Part shown: one piece after another, positions 16,116-24,667 of the stretch | Numbering within the stretch: position 1 is the first letter of the stretch | Layout of the letters: every line of letters starts with the position of its first letter | Assembly: GCA_902470095.1 (NCBI GenBank) | Contig: CABRFG010000018.1 | Coordinates: 1-34,275 of the forward strand | Length of the DNA stretch: 34,275 bases | From: an uncultured Collinsella sp. | GTDB lineage: Bacteria > Actinomycetota > Coriobacteriia > Coriobacteriales > Coriobacteriaceae | Direction: 5' to 3' | The notes under the pieces: model-generated | Seen by the model: the letters and a program-made list of their open reading frames with translations, nothing else | Told to the model about the DNA's origin: nothing | Database searches by the model: none | Program-made: the position numbers and the translations under genes

Positions 16116-17937
16116 GGCGCTCACCCCCTTCCAAGGGTGATCCGCATGCGACGGAGGAAAACGGATCATTCGCGCAGCCACCGTCGTTGCCATCGCCGGC
16201 GTCCGCGTTCCCCGCAAACTCCATCTGCGAGGCGTAAATCTCCTGGTATATGTTGTCGCCCGCCAGCAGTTCCTCGTGCGTGCCCACGCCGTGGACACGA
16301 CCGTCGTCCAGCACCACAATGCGATCGGCATCCATGACACTCGCGATGCGCTGGGCGATGATGAGCACGGTCGCATCGGGAATCCGAGCGATGTGCTCGC
16401 GAATCTTTGCGTCGGTCGCCATATCGACCGCGCTGGTGGAGTCATCAAAAATGAGCACGCGCGGATGCTTGAGCAGCGTGCGCGCGATGCACAGACGTTG
16501 CTTCTGGCCACCCGAGACACCGGCGCCGCCTTGGCCCAACTCGCCGTCCAGCCCGCCGATGCGATCAAGGAACTCGTCCACGCACGCCGCGCGGCAAGCC
16601 GCGAGGAGCTCATCGTCCGACGCCTGCGGATTGCCCCACTGCAGGTTCTCGCGCACGGTGCCCGTGAACAGCACATTCTTTTGCAGCACAATGCCCACAG
16701 CGTCGCGCAAGGCGGCGAGGTCGTAGTCGCGCACGTCGCGTCCGCCCACAAGCACGGCGCCTTCGGTGGCGTCGTACAGGCGCGCAATCAGCTGCACAAG
16801 CGAGCTCTTGCCCGAGCCCGTGCCGCCGAGGATGCCCACCGTCGAGCCGCCCTCGATGCGAAGGTCGATATGCTGGAGCACATCCTCGGCTGCATCCGCG
16901 CGGTATTTAAAGGAAACGTCGCGAAACTCGATACTGCCGTCCGCTGGCGCCGCAATCGCGAGGTCTCCCGCGGGGTTGGCGATAAAGGGCTCCTCATCGA
17001 GCACCTCTGCGATACGGCCCACACTCGTGAGAGCGCGCGTGAGCAGCAAAAACACGTTGGAAATCATCATGAGCGAGTTCATGATCAGCAGCACGTAGCT
17101 CATAAAGCCCGTGAGCGAACCCACGCCCAGCTTGCCGGCGAGAATCATGCGGCCGCCAATCCACAGGATAGAGAGCGCAGCCACGTACATCGACAGCTGA
17201 AACACCGGCAGGTTGAGCACCGCGCTGCCAAAGGTCTTTGTCGCAGTGCGCGCAAGCTCGGTATTGACTGCGTCGAACTTGGCCTCCTCGTGCTCGGTAC
17301 GAACGTAGGCCTTGACGGCACGCACGGCGGTGAGGTCTTCCTGTACCACGCCGTTGAGGTGGTCCATCGAGGTCTGGAGTTGGCGGTAGAGCGGACTGAC
17401 GCGATAGGTGATGACGCCCAGTACGATTGCCAGCACGGGCAAGATGATCGCAAAGACGGTGGCGAGCGGGCGCGACAGCATCAGCGCGTAGATAAGGCCG
17501 ACGATAAGCGTCACCGGGCCGCGCACCATAGGGCGAAAGCCGTTGCCCACAGCATTTTGGATAACGGTGATGTCCGTGGTCATGCGGGTGACGAGCGAGC
17601 TGGCGTCGTAGTTGTCCAGGTTGCCAAAGGCGAGCGTTTGAATCTTTTTGTACTCGGCCTCGCGCAGGTTAGCGCCTAGGCCCGAGGCAACGCGGGCGGA
17701 CGTGCGGGCATAACCCAAGCCCAGTACCAGCGAAAGCGCAGCGCACACCAACATGTACGCGCCCTGTAGCAGCATGTAGTTGATATCACCCGCAGGCACG
17801 CCCACATCGATGATGTTGGCCATGATGACCGGGATAAACAGCTCGAGCACCGTCTCGACCGACACAAAGAACACGCCGAGGATGGCATCGCGACGGTATG
17901 CCCCTAGATAGGAAAACAGTATTTTGAGATTGCGCAC
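16108..17937 (-). CDS. ABC exporter half-transporter, degenerate-site subunit
   Basis: 609 aa with six membrane helices (about 1-300) and an ATPase domain. Walker A GGTGSGKSSL at 371-380, signature VSGGQ at 474-478, Walker B LIFDDS at 495-500 with Asp in place of the catalytic Glu, and the H-loop His replaced by Gln (IAQR, about 529). These changes are the known hallmark of the non-catalytic half of heterodimeric exporters. The frame begins just after an in-frame TGA; GTG at 17937 is the first possible start, with only a weak ribosome site. The last 30 residues are a Gly/Asp-rich tail that includes a translated copy of repeat family 4. First gene of the exporter operon, divergent from the MATE gene. 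Confidence 0.9.
   Translation of the reverse strand: MRNLKILFSYLGAYRRDAILGVFFVSVETVLELFIPVIMANIIDVGVPAGDINYMLLQGAYMLVCAALSLVLGLGYARTSARVASGLGANLREAEYKKIQTLAFGNLDNYDASSLVTRMTTDITVIQNAVGNGFRPMVRGPVTLIVGLIYALMLSRPLATVFAIILPVLAIVLGVITYRVSPLYRQLQTSMDHLNGVVQEDLTAVRAVKAYVRTEHEEAKFDAVNTELARTATKTFGSAVLNLPVFQLSMYVAALSILWIGGRMILAGKLGVGSLTGFMSYVLLIMNSLMMISNVFLLLTRALTSVGRIAEVLDEEPFIANPAGDLAIAAPADGSIEFRDVSFKYRADAAEDVLQHIDLRIEGGSTVGILGGTGSGKSSLVQLIARLYDATEGAVLVGGRDVRDYDLAALRDAVGIVLQKNVLFTGTVRENLQWGNPQASDDELLAACRAACVDEFLDRIGGLDGELGQGGAGVSGGQKQRLCIARTLLKHPRVLIFDDSTSAVDMATDAKIREHIARIPDATVLIIAQRIASVMDADRIVVLDDGRVHGVGTHEELLAGDNIYQEIYASQMEFAGNADAGDGNDGGCANDPFSSVACGSPLEGGERHA
16138..16170 (+). repeat. Repeat family 4 copy inside the exporter coding sequence
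   Basis: TGATCCG ... CGGATCA arms with the core GACGGAGGAAAACGGATCAT. The same core is in non-coding DNA at 22184-22216 on the minus strand. Here it encodes the NDPFSSV stretch of the ABC exporter tail. Confidence 0.65.
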
Positions 17938-17978
17938 GCAGGTTCAACCCCCATCAAACGTTGTTCGCAAACGCACGT

Positions 17979-18006
17979 ATTATTGCGCGCCGAATAATGG
18001 TGTCAA
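17979..18006 (-). promoter_or_regulatory. Promoter of the ABC exporter operon
   Basis: On the minus strand a perfect TTGACA (18001-18006), 16-nt spacer and AATAAT (17979-17984). The site is flanked by GAATA...TATTC, and an 11-bp direct repeat (GAATAATGGTG at 17992-18002 and 18079-18089) falls in the same divergent region, suggesting regulator binding. Confidence 0.6.
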
Positions 18007-18197
18007 GTATTCCGAAATCGTTTTCTGCAAGGTTAGCGCCGGCGGCGAGTTCTCGTGATGTGTGTCCATATTCACTCGGAATAATGGTGCGCGAGACTTT
18101 TTCGCTCCGGCGTCATCACAAACCTTGACTCTACAATCGTTGTGGGGTTTTCACTACACTGGTAGCTAAACGAACCAAGCCAGAAAGTACCCTGCCC

Positions 18198-19544
18198 ATG
18201 GAACACGACCTCACACGCGGCAATGTCCTTAAGACCATCGCGGTCTTTGCCCTGCCCTATATGCTCTCGTACTTTTTGCAGATGCTCTATGGCATGGCCG
18301 ACCTGTACATGATGGGGCAGTTTAGCGGCGCCGCCGGCATCACCGCCGTGGGCAATGGCGCGCAGACGCTCTATATCATTACCGTGACGCTCGTGGGCCT
18401 GGCCATGGGAACGACGGTCATCGTCGGCCATGCCGTGGGCTCGCGCCGCTTCGACCGCGCCGAGACCGCCATCGGCAATACCATCACGCTGTTTATGGGC
18501 GTCTCGGTGGTACTGGCCGTCATCTTGTTTGCACTATGCCCACAGGTTGTGGCGCTCATTGGCACGCCGCCCGAGGCGGTCGAAGGCACCGCTGCCTACC
18601 TGCGTATCTGCTTTGTCGGCATTCCGTTTATCGCCGCATACAACATCCTCTCGGCCATCTTTCGCGGCCTGGGCGATTCGCGCTCGCCCATGTACGTGAT
18701 CGGCGTGGCATGCATCATTAACATCGCGCTCGATTTTCTGTTTATCGGCCACATGGGGCTCGGCCCCGTGGGCGCGGCGCTCGGCACGGTAACCGCCCAG
18801 ACGGCAAGCGTTGCCCTCGCGCTCGTGTGGCTCAAGAGCCGTCGCACGAACATCCACGTTAAGCGCAGCGACCTGCGCCCCCAGCCCGAGGTTCTCGGCA
18901 GCATTCTTAAGATCGGCGTGCCCGTGGCTGTGCAGGACGGCTGCATCCAGGTGGCGTTTATGTTTATCACCGTCATCGCCAACCATCGCGGCCTGGTCGA
19001 TGCCGCTGCCGTGGGCCTGGTCGAGAAGATGATCAGCTTTTTGTTCATTGTGCCGAGCTCCATGGGTGCCACCGTCAGCGCGCTCACGGCGCAAAACGCC
19101 GGCGCGGGCAAGGGCGACCGCGCACGTCAGGTGCTCAAAGACGCCATGACCATCTCGGTAGTGTATGGCTGCCTGATCACGGTGCTGATGTGGCTGGTGG
19201 CGCCGGCGTTTATCGGCTTTTTTGCCAAGGACCCCGCGGTGGTCGCGGCCGGTACCGGCTATATGCACAGCTACATTTTCGACGCAATCTTTGCCGGCAT
19301 CCACATTTGCTTTAGCGGCTTTTTCGCTGCGTATGGCAAGAGCTACATCGGCTTTGCGCACAACGTGCTGGCCGTGGCGCTCATTCGCGTGCCGGGCGCG
19401 TGGCTGCTGTCGAATGCCTATTCCGATACATTGTTTCCCATGGGTATCGCCTCGCCGTGCGGATCGATTTTGTCGGCGGTCATTTGCGTGATGGCATTTA
19501 CCGTACTCAACCGCCGCGGAGCTTTTGACAAGTTGGCAGCGTAG
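18198..19544 (+). CDS. MATE family efflux transporter
   Basis: Integral membrane exporter of 448 aa with about 12 helices. The N-terminus (TRGNVLKTIAVFALPYML), QMLYGMADLYMMGQFSG and the mid-protein helix VGAALGTVTAQT are typical of the NorM/DinF-like MATE superfamily, which uses Na+ or H+ gradients to export drugs or metabolites. It is the only clear plus-strand gene and is divergent from the ABC exporter operon, so the two may share the regulatory region 17938-18197. The ATG at 18198 has only a weak purine stretch (AGAAAG) upstream, but no better start is near. Substrate unknown. Confidence 0.9.
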   Translation: MEHDLTRGNVLKTIAVFALPYMLSYFLQMLYGMADLYMMGQFSGAAGITAVGNGAQTLYIITVTLVGLAMGTTVIVGHAVGSRRFDRAETAIGNTITLFMGVSVVLAVILFALCPQVVALIGTPPEAVEGTAAYLRICFVGIPFIAAYNILSAIFRGLGDSRSPMYVIGVACIINIALDFLFIGHMGLGPVGAALGTVTAQTASVALALVWLKSRRTNIHVKRSDLRPQPEVLGSILKIGVPVAVQDGCIQVAFMFITVIANHRGLVDAAAVGLVEKMISFLFIVPSSMGATVSALTAQNAGAGKGDRARQVLKDAMTISVVYGCLITVLMWLVAPAFIGFFAKDPAVVAAGTGYMHSYIFDAIFAGIHICFSGFFAAYGKSYIGFAHNVLAVALIRVPGAWLLSNAYSDTLFPMGIASPCGSILSAVICVMAFTVLNRRGAFDKLAA

Positions 19545-19630
19545 CGAGGCAACGCGAGATTGCCCTGATCGACGACATCATCAGCGATGATCCCACAACA
19601 TACGTGACGCAGATCACGGTGCCTGCATCG

Positions 19631-19810
19631 CTAGGCTAGACCGAGCCTCGTCTCCAGCTCGGTCAACGCCTCAAAAGCATCGCGAGACACACCTGCCAAG
19701 CGCTCACGTTCCGCAATGCGAATTCGCGCCATCAGGTGCTCTTTTGCCTGCCCTTGGGCGTGCTTCGTGCGCCCTTCCGTCTGCGAGCAATTGCGATTCT
19801 CTATATCCAT
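19631..19810 (-). CDS. Small hypothetical protein, translationally coupled to ligA
   Basis: An open frame of 59 codons starting at the ATG that overlaps the ligA stop (TAATG) and ending at TAG 19631-19633. The product is hydrophilic and probably helical (QAKEHLMARIRIAERERL, then FEALTELETRLG). The stop-start overlap is the main reason to believe it is translated. No family recognised. It is too short to judge by codon use, and a chance frame cannot be excluded. Confidence 0.5.
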   Translation of the reverse strand: MDIENRNCSQTEGRTKHAQGQAKEHLMARIRIAERERLAGVSRDAFEALTELETRLGLA

Positions 19811-22038
19811 TACGCCTCCGGCACCTGACCAGTCGCCAGGATCTGCTCGAGTGCGTCCTCATCCAGCACGGGTACACCCAGCTGCTCGGCCTTGGTGAGC
19901 TTGGAACCCGCTTTGGGGCCGGCGACCAGATAGCTCGTCTTCTTTGAAACACTGCCCGAAACCTTGGCGCCGAGCACCTTGAGCGCCGCGCCTGCCTCGT
20001 CGCGCGTGCGGTTAACGAGCGTGCCGGTGAGCACGAAGGTCAGACCCGCGAGCGGCTGTGCGTCGGCGAGCTCGCCCGCCACGCCAGCGTCGGCCGCGGC
20101 TTGCGCGTGCGCGGCGCCCAAATCGACCTCGAGCGACAGGCCCGCCTGGCGCAGACGTTCCAGCACGGCAAGGTTCTCGGGCACGGCCAGGAACTGCTTG
20201 ACGCTCGCCGCAATCTTGGGACCGATGCCCTCGCACTCGGCAATATCCTCTTCGCTCGCCAAGATGAGCTTGTCAATCGACAGGAATCGCTCGGCGATGA
20301 CCTCGCCCACGCTCTTGCCCACGTGGCGGATGCCCAGGGCAAACAGCACGCGACCGAGCGGCTGGCTCTTGGACTTGTTGAGCTCGGCGATGATTTTCTC
20401 GGCCGTCTTGAGGCCTACCGGAATGGGGTCGCCCTTCTTGACGCCCTTTTTGCTGTTGGAGCTGGCGTAGGTGCGCCCCGTGTCCAGGCCAGCAATGTCG
20501 TCGACCGTGAGCTGGTAGAAGTCCGCGACGTCGTGAATCAGCCCGGCGGCGATCATCTTGTCGACGATCTCGTCGCCTAGGCCGTCGACGTCCATGCAGC
20601 CGCGGCTCACCCAGTGGAGCAGACGCTCCTTGAGCTGTGCGGGGCAATCGATGGACACGCAGCGGTAAGCAACCTCGCCATCCTCGTGGACCACGGGGCT
20701 ACCGCACACGGGGCAGACCTCGGGCATGTGCCAGTCGACCGAATCGGCCGGGCGCTTATCGAGCACCGGGCCCACGACCTCGGGGATTACGTCGCCCGCC
20801 TTGTGCACGATGATAGTGTCGCCCTCGCGCACGTTTTTGCGACGGATCTCGTCGATGTTGTGCAGCGTGGCGCGCGCGATAGTGGAGCCGGCAACCGTCA
20901 CCGGGTCGAACTCGGCGACCGGCGTGAGCACACCGGTGCGGCCCACCTGGATGCGAATTTCGCGCAGGACGGTCTGCTTTTCCTCGGGCGGGAACTTAAA
21001 GGCAATGGCCCAGCGCGGCGCGCGGGCGGTAAAGCCCAGGTCGAACTGCTGCTGGAAGCTATCGACCTTTACGACCACGCCGTCGATGTCGTAGTCCAGG
21101 TCACCGCGATGTTCGAGCGCTTGGGCACAGAACTCGTGGACCTCGGCCGGCGTGGCGCAACGAGCCACGTTGGGGTTGACGCTAAAGCCGGCGCTACGCA
21201 GCCAGTCAAGAAACTCGCGCTGGCTGTGGACGTGCAGCGGATCGGTATCGGCAATAGCATAGATAAAGGTGGCAAGATCGCGGCGCGCCGTGACCTTGGG
21301 GTCCTTTTGGCGCAGGCTGCCGGCGGCGGCGTTGCGCGGGTTGGCGAAGGGGTCGCGGCCCTCGGCATCGGCCTCTTCATTCAGACGAACAAAGCTGCCC
21401 TTGGGCATATAGACCTCGCCGCGCACCTCAATGGTGCGCTCGCGGTCGGCGCCCATGTGGGCGAGCGCGGGCTCGGACAGGTGCATGGGCACATCCTTGA
21501 TGGTGCGCACGTTGAGCGACACGTCCTCGCCCGTGGTGCCATCGCCGCGCGTGGCCGCGCGCACGAAGGTGCCGTTTTGGTAGGTAAGCGCCACGCCCAG
21601 ACCGTCAATCTTAAGCTCGCAGGTATAGGTGACGCTACCTGCGCCGAGCGCATCCTCGGTTCGTTGGAGCCACGCGTCAAGTTCGTCCAGATCCATGGCA
21701 TCGTCCATGGAATACATGCGCGCCATATGCGTGACCGGCGTAAACTGCTCGCTCACGTACCCGCCCACGCGTTGGGTGTAGCTGTCGGGCGTCACCAGGT
21801 CGGGGTAGGTCGCCTCGATTTCCTGCAGCTCAACGAGCATTTTGTCGAAGGCGGCGTCCGTGATCTCGGGCGCATCGAGCATGTAGTAGCGATAGGCGTG
21901 GTAATCGAGCTCGTGGCGCAGCTCGGCCGCGCGCGCTGCCGCCTGGGCACGGGCATCGGCCGGTGCAGCGGTATCCGCGCTCGCGGGCGTTTCGGTATCG
22001 ATGTCCACGCCGTCACCAAACAGGCTCGATTGCTCCAT
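19810..22038 (-). CDS. ligA: NAD-dependent DNA ligase LigA
   Basis: 742 aa, the replicative and repair ligase that seals nicks using NAD+. Order of domains: Ia helical region with the HAYRYYMLDAPEITD type motif, adenylation domain with active-site Lys in CELKIDGLG, OB fold, four-Cys zinc finger (CPVCGSPVV ... CVSIDCPA), helix-hairpin-helix repeats, and a C-terminal BRCT domain (LTGTLVNRTRDEA ... YLVAGPKAGSK). The first 35 residues are an Ala-rich extension. ATG at 22038 has AAGGAG 7 nt upstream. Length is a little above the usual 670 aa because of the N-terminal extension and linker before BRCT. Housekeeping gene. Confidence 0.97.
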   Translation of the reverse strand: MEQSSLFGDGVDIDTETPASADTAAPADARAQAAARAAELRHELDYHAYRYYMLDAPEITDAAFDKMLVELQEIEATYPDLVTPDSYTQRVGGYVSEQFTPVTHMARMYSMDDAMDLDELDAWLQRTEDALGAGSVTYTCELKIDGLGVALTYQNGTFVRAATRGDGTTGEDVSLNVRTIKDVPMHLSEPALAHMGADRERTIEVRGEVYMPKGSFVRLNEEADAEGRDPFANPRNAAAGSLRQKDPKVTARRDLATFIYAIADTDPLHVHSQREFLDWLRSAGFSVNPNVARCATPAEVHEFCAQALEHRGDLDYDIDGVVVKVDSFQQQFDLGFTARAPRWAIAFKFPPEEKQTVLREIRIQVGRTGVLTPVAEFDPVTVAGSTIARATLHNIDEIRRKNVREGDTIIVHKAGDVIPEVVGPVLDKRPADSVDWHMPEVCPVCGSPVVHEDGEVAYRCVSIDCPAQLKERLLHWVSRGCMDVDGLGDEIVDKMIAAGLIHDVADFYQLTVDDIAGLDTGRTYASSNSKKGVKKGDPIPVGLKTAEKIIAELNKSKSQPLGRVLFALGIRHVGKSVGEVIAERFLSIDKLILASEEDIAECEGIGPKIAASVKQFLAVPENLAVLERLRQAGLSLEVDLGAAHAQAAADAGVAGELADAQPLAGLTFVLTGTLVNRTRDEAGAALKVLGAKVSGSVSKKTSYLVAGPKAGSKLTKAEQLGVPVLDEDALEQILATGQVPEA

Positions 22039-22183
22039 AGCGGCACTCCTTCGCTCGATTTCAAACGGATACTAGAGTACCACCGGTCGCAACGGGGCCG
22101 AATAGCCCTTTCGAACCGCACCGAATCGGCAGCCACCAGACCGGGGCGGATCGCGCGATCAAACCATGCTCTTATCAGCTCTA

Positions 22184-22216
22184 AATGATCCGTTTTCCTC
22201 CGTCCCCAACGGATCA
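22184..22216 (-). repeat. Repeat family 4 copy upstream of ligA
   Basis: TGATCCGTT (22186-22194) pairs with AACGGATCA (22208-22216). On the minus strand the sequence shares the GACGGAGGAAAACGGATCAT-like core with 16138-16170. Confidence 0.65.
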
Positions 22217-22224
22217 ATAAGAAG

Positions 22225-22260
22225 AGAGGGGCTGTCCCGCGTTGATGGGACAGCCCCTCT
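22225..22260 (-). terminator. Strong hairpin after the HtrA-type protease gene
   Basis: Perfect 14-bp arms (22225-22238, 22247-22260) with an 8-nt loop, 26 nt after the stop codon at 22287. The minus-strand tail CTTCTTATT is only moderately T-rich but the stem is very stable. Confidence 0.75.
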
Positions 22261-22286
22261 GGCTTCGGTATGTGCGATACGGCTCG

Positions 22287-23747
22287 TTAGTAACCCTGGC
22301 CGTAGCCCTGACCCTGGCCCTGCTGGCCCAGCAGCTCCTCCAGGTACTGGCGCAGCTGCTCGTCGGTAATACCGCCGTTGCCGGTGTCGGTCGCGCTGTC
22401 GTCCTGTTGTTGGTTCTGCAGCTCCTCGTCGGAGCCCAGCTCGACGGTGACCTTCTTCTCGTCCTTGCCGCGCATAAGCGTGATCTCGACCTTCTCACCC
22501 ACCTCGTGGCTGCGCAGCGCGATGATCAGGCCATCGGCGCTCGTAATCTCGTCATCGCCCAGCTTGGTAATGACATCGCCCTCTTGGATGCCAGCCTTGG
22601 TGGCAGGACCGTCCTCGACGACGCTTGCCACATACGCGCCGCTATCGGTGCTCAGCTTGTTGGTGCGGGCGTTGAGCGCATTGACGCTCGAAAGCGTAGC
22701 GCCCAGGTACGGATGTACCGGCGTCTTGCCGTCGATGATCTGGTCGGCAATGTTCTTGGCGTAGTTGACCGGAATGGCAAAGCCCACGCCCGAGCTGGAG
22801 CCCGAGTAGCTCTCGATGAGCGAGTTAATACCCACGAGCTCGCCGTTGTCGTTGACGAGCGCGCCGCCGGAGTTGCCCGGATTGATGGCAGCATCGGTCT
22901 GAATCATGTTGGCGTAGATGGTGTTGCCGCTGGTAGAGCTCATAGCCGTGGAGCGATACAGCGCCGACACGATACCCGTGGAGACGGACTGCTCGTTGCC
23001 GAACGGCGAGCCAATCGCCATGACCCACTCGCCCACGTTGAGCTTGGAGGAATCACCAATCTCAATCGGTGTGAGCTTGGAGGCGTCGGCGTCCTTGAGC
23101 TTGATGACGGCTAGGTCGCTCGAAGCATCGTTGCCCACGAACTCGGCCTCGTACGTGGTGCCGTCGTCCATGGTAACCACGTACTGGTCATAGCCATCGA
23201 CCACATGGTTGTTGGTGAGGATGTGGCCCTCGGTATCGAGCACCACGCCCGAACCGACGCTGCCCGAGCCGTCCGACTCGTCGGCAGACTGCGAAAGCGT
23301 ATTGTCCTGGCTACCGCTCGAAGTGGCAGTGATGGAAACGACGGAGGGCAAGGCCTTGGCAGAGACGGCCTCGGCCAGCGTGGTGTCCTCGGAGTCGATG
23401 GTGATCTTTTGCGTCGATGAACCCGAAGCGCCCGCCGTTACGGCATTCCTGCCGCCGCCGATATCGAGCGTGCCACTCATAATGAGCGCGATGACCAGCA
23501 GGGCGCCGCACGCACAACCAGCGAGCGCTGTAATAAATATTGGCAGCTTTTTGGTCTTGGTCTTGACCACCGTGTGCTTATTTACAACCTGCTGGCCGCC
23601 CAGCGGCTTGCCGGTCTGCGTGTCGTAGGCCTGCACGTAGGGAATGTTGCTGTCGGCAGGCGTCGACTCCACCTGCACGCGCGGCTGCTGCTGCGTCTCG
23701 CCGGCGTGGTCCGCATCCTGGGGACGCTGGGAATCGTTCTCGCTCAT
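22287..23747 (-). CDS. Membrane-anchored HtrA/DegP-type serine protease
   Basis: 486 aa. A cytoplasmic Gln/Pro-rich N-terminus (1-66) precedes one transmembrane helix (about 68-94), so the protease faces outward. The trypsin-like domain has the triad His181 (NNHVVDG), Asp211 (SSDLAVIKL) and Ser293 (NPGNSGGALV). One PDZ domain follows (about 375-460, GIQEGDVITKLG). The tail ends in GQGQGYGQGY. Members degrade or refold misfolded exported proteins under stress. ATG at 23747 has AAAGGA upstream; a longer frame adds 13 residues without support. Independent unit bounded by hairpins on both sides. Confidence 0.92.
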   Translation of the reverse strand: MSENDSQRPQDADHAGETQQQPRVQVESTPADSNIPYVQAYDTQTGKPLGGQQVVNKHTVVKTKTKKLPIFITALAGCACGALLVIALIMSGTLDIGGGRNAVTAGASGSSTQKITIDSEDTTLAEAVSAKALPSVVSITATSSGSQDNTLSQSADESDGSGSVGSGVVLDTEGHILTNNHVVDGYDQYVVTMDDGTTYEAEFVGNDASSDLAVIKLKDADASKLTPIEIGDSSKLNVGEWVMAIGSPFGNEQSVSTGIVSALYRSTAMSSTSGNTIYANMIQTDAAINPGNSGGALVNDNGELVGINSLIESYSGSSSGVGFAIPVNYAKNIADQIIDGKTPVHPYLGATLSSVNALNARTNKLSTDSGAYVASVVEDGPATKAGIQEGDVITKLGDDEITSADGLIIALRSHEVGEKVEITLMRGKDEKKVTVELGSDEELQNQQQDDSATDTGNGGITDEQLRQYLEELLGQQGQGQGYGQGY

Positions 23748-23776
23748 AGCTGCGATCCTTTCGTCAAATAACCAAA

Positions 23777-23800
23777 GGCCCGCCAAACATGTGGCGGGCC
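23777..23800 (-). terminator. Hairpin between the GlnR-like gene and the HtrA-type gene
   Basis: GGCCCGCCA (23777-23785) and TGGCGGGCC (23792-23800) pair perfectly. On the minus strand it is followed by TTTGGTTATTTG. It may end the regulator transcript or act in the leader of the protease gene, whose start is only 30 nt away. Confidence 0.65.
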
Positions 23801-23917
23801 ATCATTGTTCACGTTGAGTTGTACCCCAATATGCGGGTGCACGTGTATGAGAACGCAATCTTTTAGGAAGGCTTAAGTTCTGTACGGACCCGAAAGGAAC
23901 CCACGCATGCGGCAAAA

Positions 23918-23950
23918 CCACCACAAAGGTGCCTGTCCCCTTTTTGGTGG
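23918..23950. repeat. Palindromic repeat family 2, copy 3
   Basis: CCACCACAAAGG (23918-23929) pairs with CCTTTTTGGTGG (23939-23950) with one mismatch. It begins 4 nt after the stop of the GlnR-like gene. Confidence 0.7.
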
Positions 23951-23954
23951 AAAT

Positions 23955-24617
23955 CTAGTCCTTAAACAGATAACCAACGCCGCGGACGGTGGTGATGTGC
24001 GCCGCGATCTGCGGGCCCACCTTGGAGCGGATGCGTCGAATGTGCACGTCGACGGTGCGCGTGCCGCCGCAGTACTCAAAGCCCCACACGCGGTGCAGCA
24101 ACACCTCGCGGCTGTAGGCACGGTTGGGGTGCGTCGCCAAAAAGCTCAGCAGCGAGTACTCCATCAGCGTCAGGTCGATGGGCTCGTTATCGAGTGTCAC
24201 CTGGTAGGTAGCCAGGTTAATCTCGAGGTTATCGATATTGAGCACATCGTCGGCGGTGACGGTCTCCTCCTCGCCCATCAGGCGCTGCGCACGAGCCTTA
24301 AGCTCGTTGGGCGTCGCCGTGGGGCATACAAAGTCGGCATGCGCGTGATTCGGCAGGCGCAGGGTGCCGAGCGCCTCGTCGTCGACGATCACCAACATGG
24401 GGACGCCGCCGCGATCGTCAAGCCACTTGGCAATCTGATCGATGCGGTCGCTGCGGATGCCGTCGGAATCGAGGATCAGCAGGTCAAAGTCGTGCGCCGC
24501 AGTCGGCGAATCGGGGGTAGCCAGGCTCACCTCGACACCCAGGGTGGTCGTCAAGCTGCGGGCAAACTCGTGGAAGCGCGTCGTGCGCGCCATGAACAGG
24601 GCACTCTTTTCGGACAT
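23955..24617 (-). CDS. glnR: GlnR-like orphan OmpR-family response regulator
   Basis: DNA-binding regulator of 220 aa. The winged helix (about 125-220) closely follows actinobacterial GlnR as remembered: LEINLATYQVTL, then GGTRTVDVHIRRIRSK and TTVRGVGYLF. The N-terminal receiver has Asp50 (FDLLILD), the position GlnR keeps, but lacks the acidic pair after strand 1 and the Lys-Pro of strand 5 (here DFVCPTATP). It is therefore unlikely to be switched by a histidine kinase, and none is adjacent. ATG at 24617 with GGAGG 5 nt upstream. It starts 50 nt after the glutamine-synthetase-like gene on the same strand, so the two probably form an operon. GlnR controls nitrogen assimilation genes; that role here is inferred. 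Confidence 0.78.
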   Translation of the reverse strand: MSEKSALFMARTTRFHEFARSLTTTLGVEVSLATPDSPTAAHDFDLLILDSDGIRSDRIDQIAKWLDDRGGVPMLVIVDDEALGTLRLPNHAHADFVCPTATPNELKARAQRLMGEEETVTADDVLNIDNLEINLATYQVTLDNEPIDLTLMEYSLLSFLATHPNRAYSREVLLHRVWGFEYCGGTRTVDVHIRRIRSKVGPQIAAHITTVRGVGYLFKD

Positions 24618-24667
24618 ATCGGCCTCCAAAGAAATGAGCTCAATCGTACTGGAACAAGCCAGCGCGA

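Noticed and set aside
19547..19636. Plus-strand fragment after the MATE gene that reads like a protein end (IALIDDIISDDPTTYVTQ)
   Set aside because: About 33 codons with no start codon; possibly a gene remnant, but no family recognised and too short to support.
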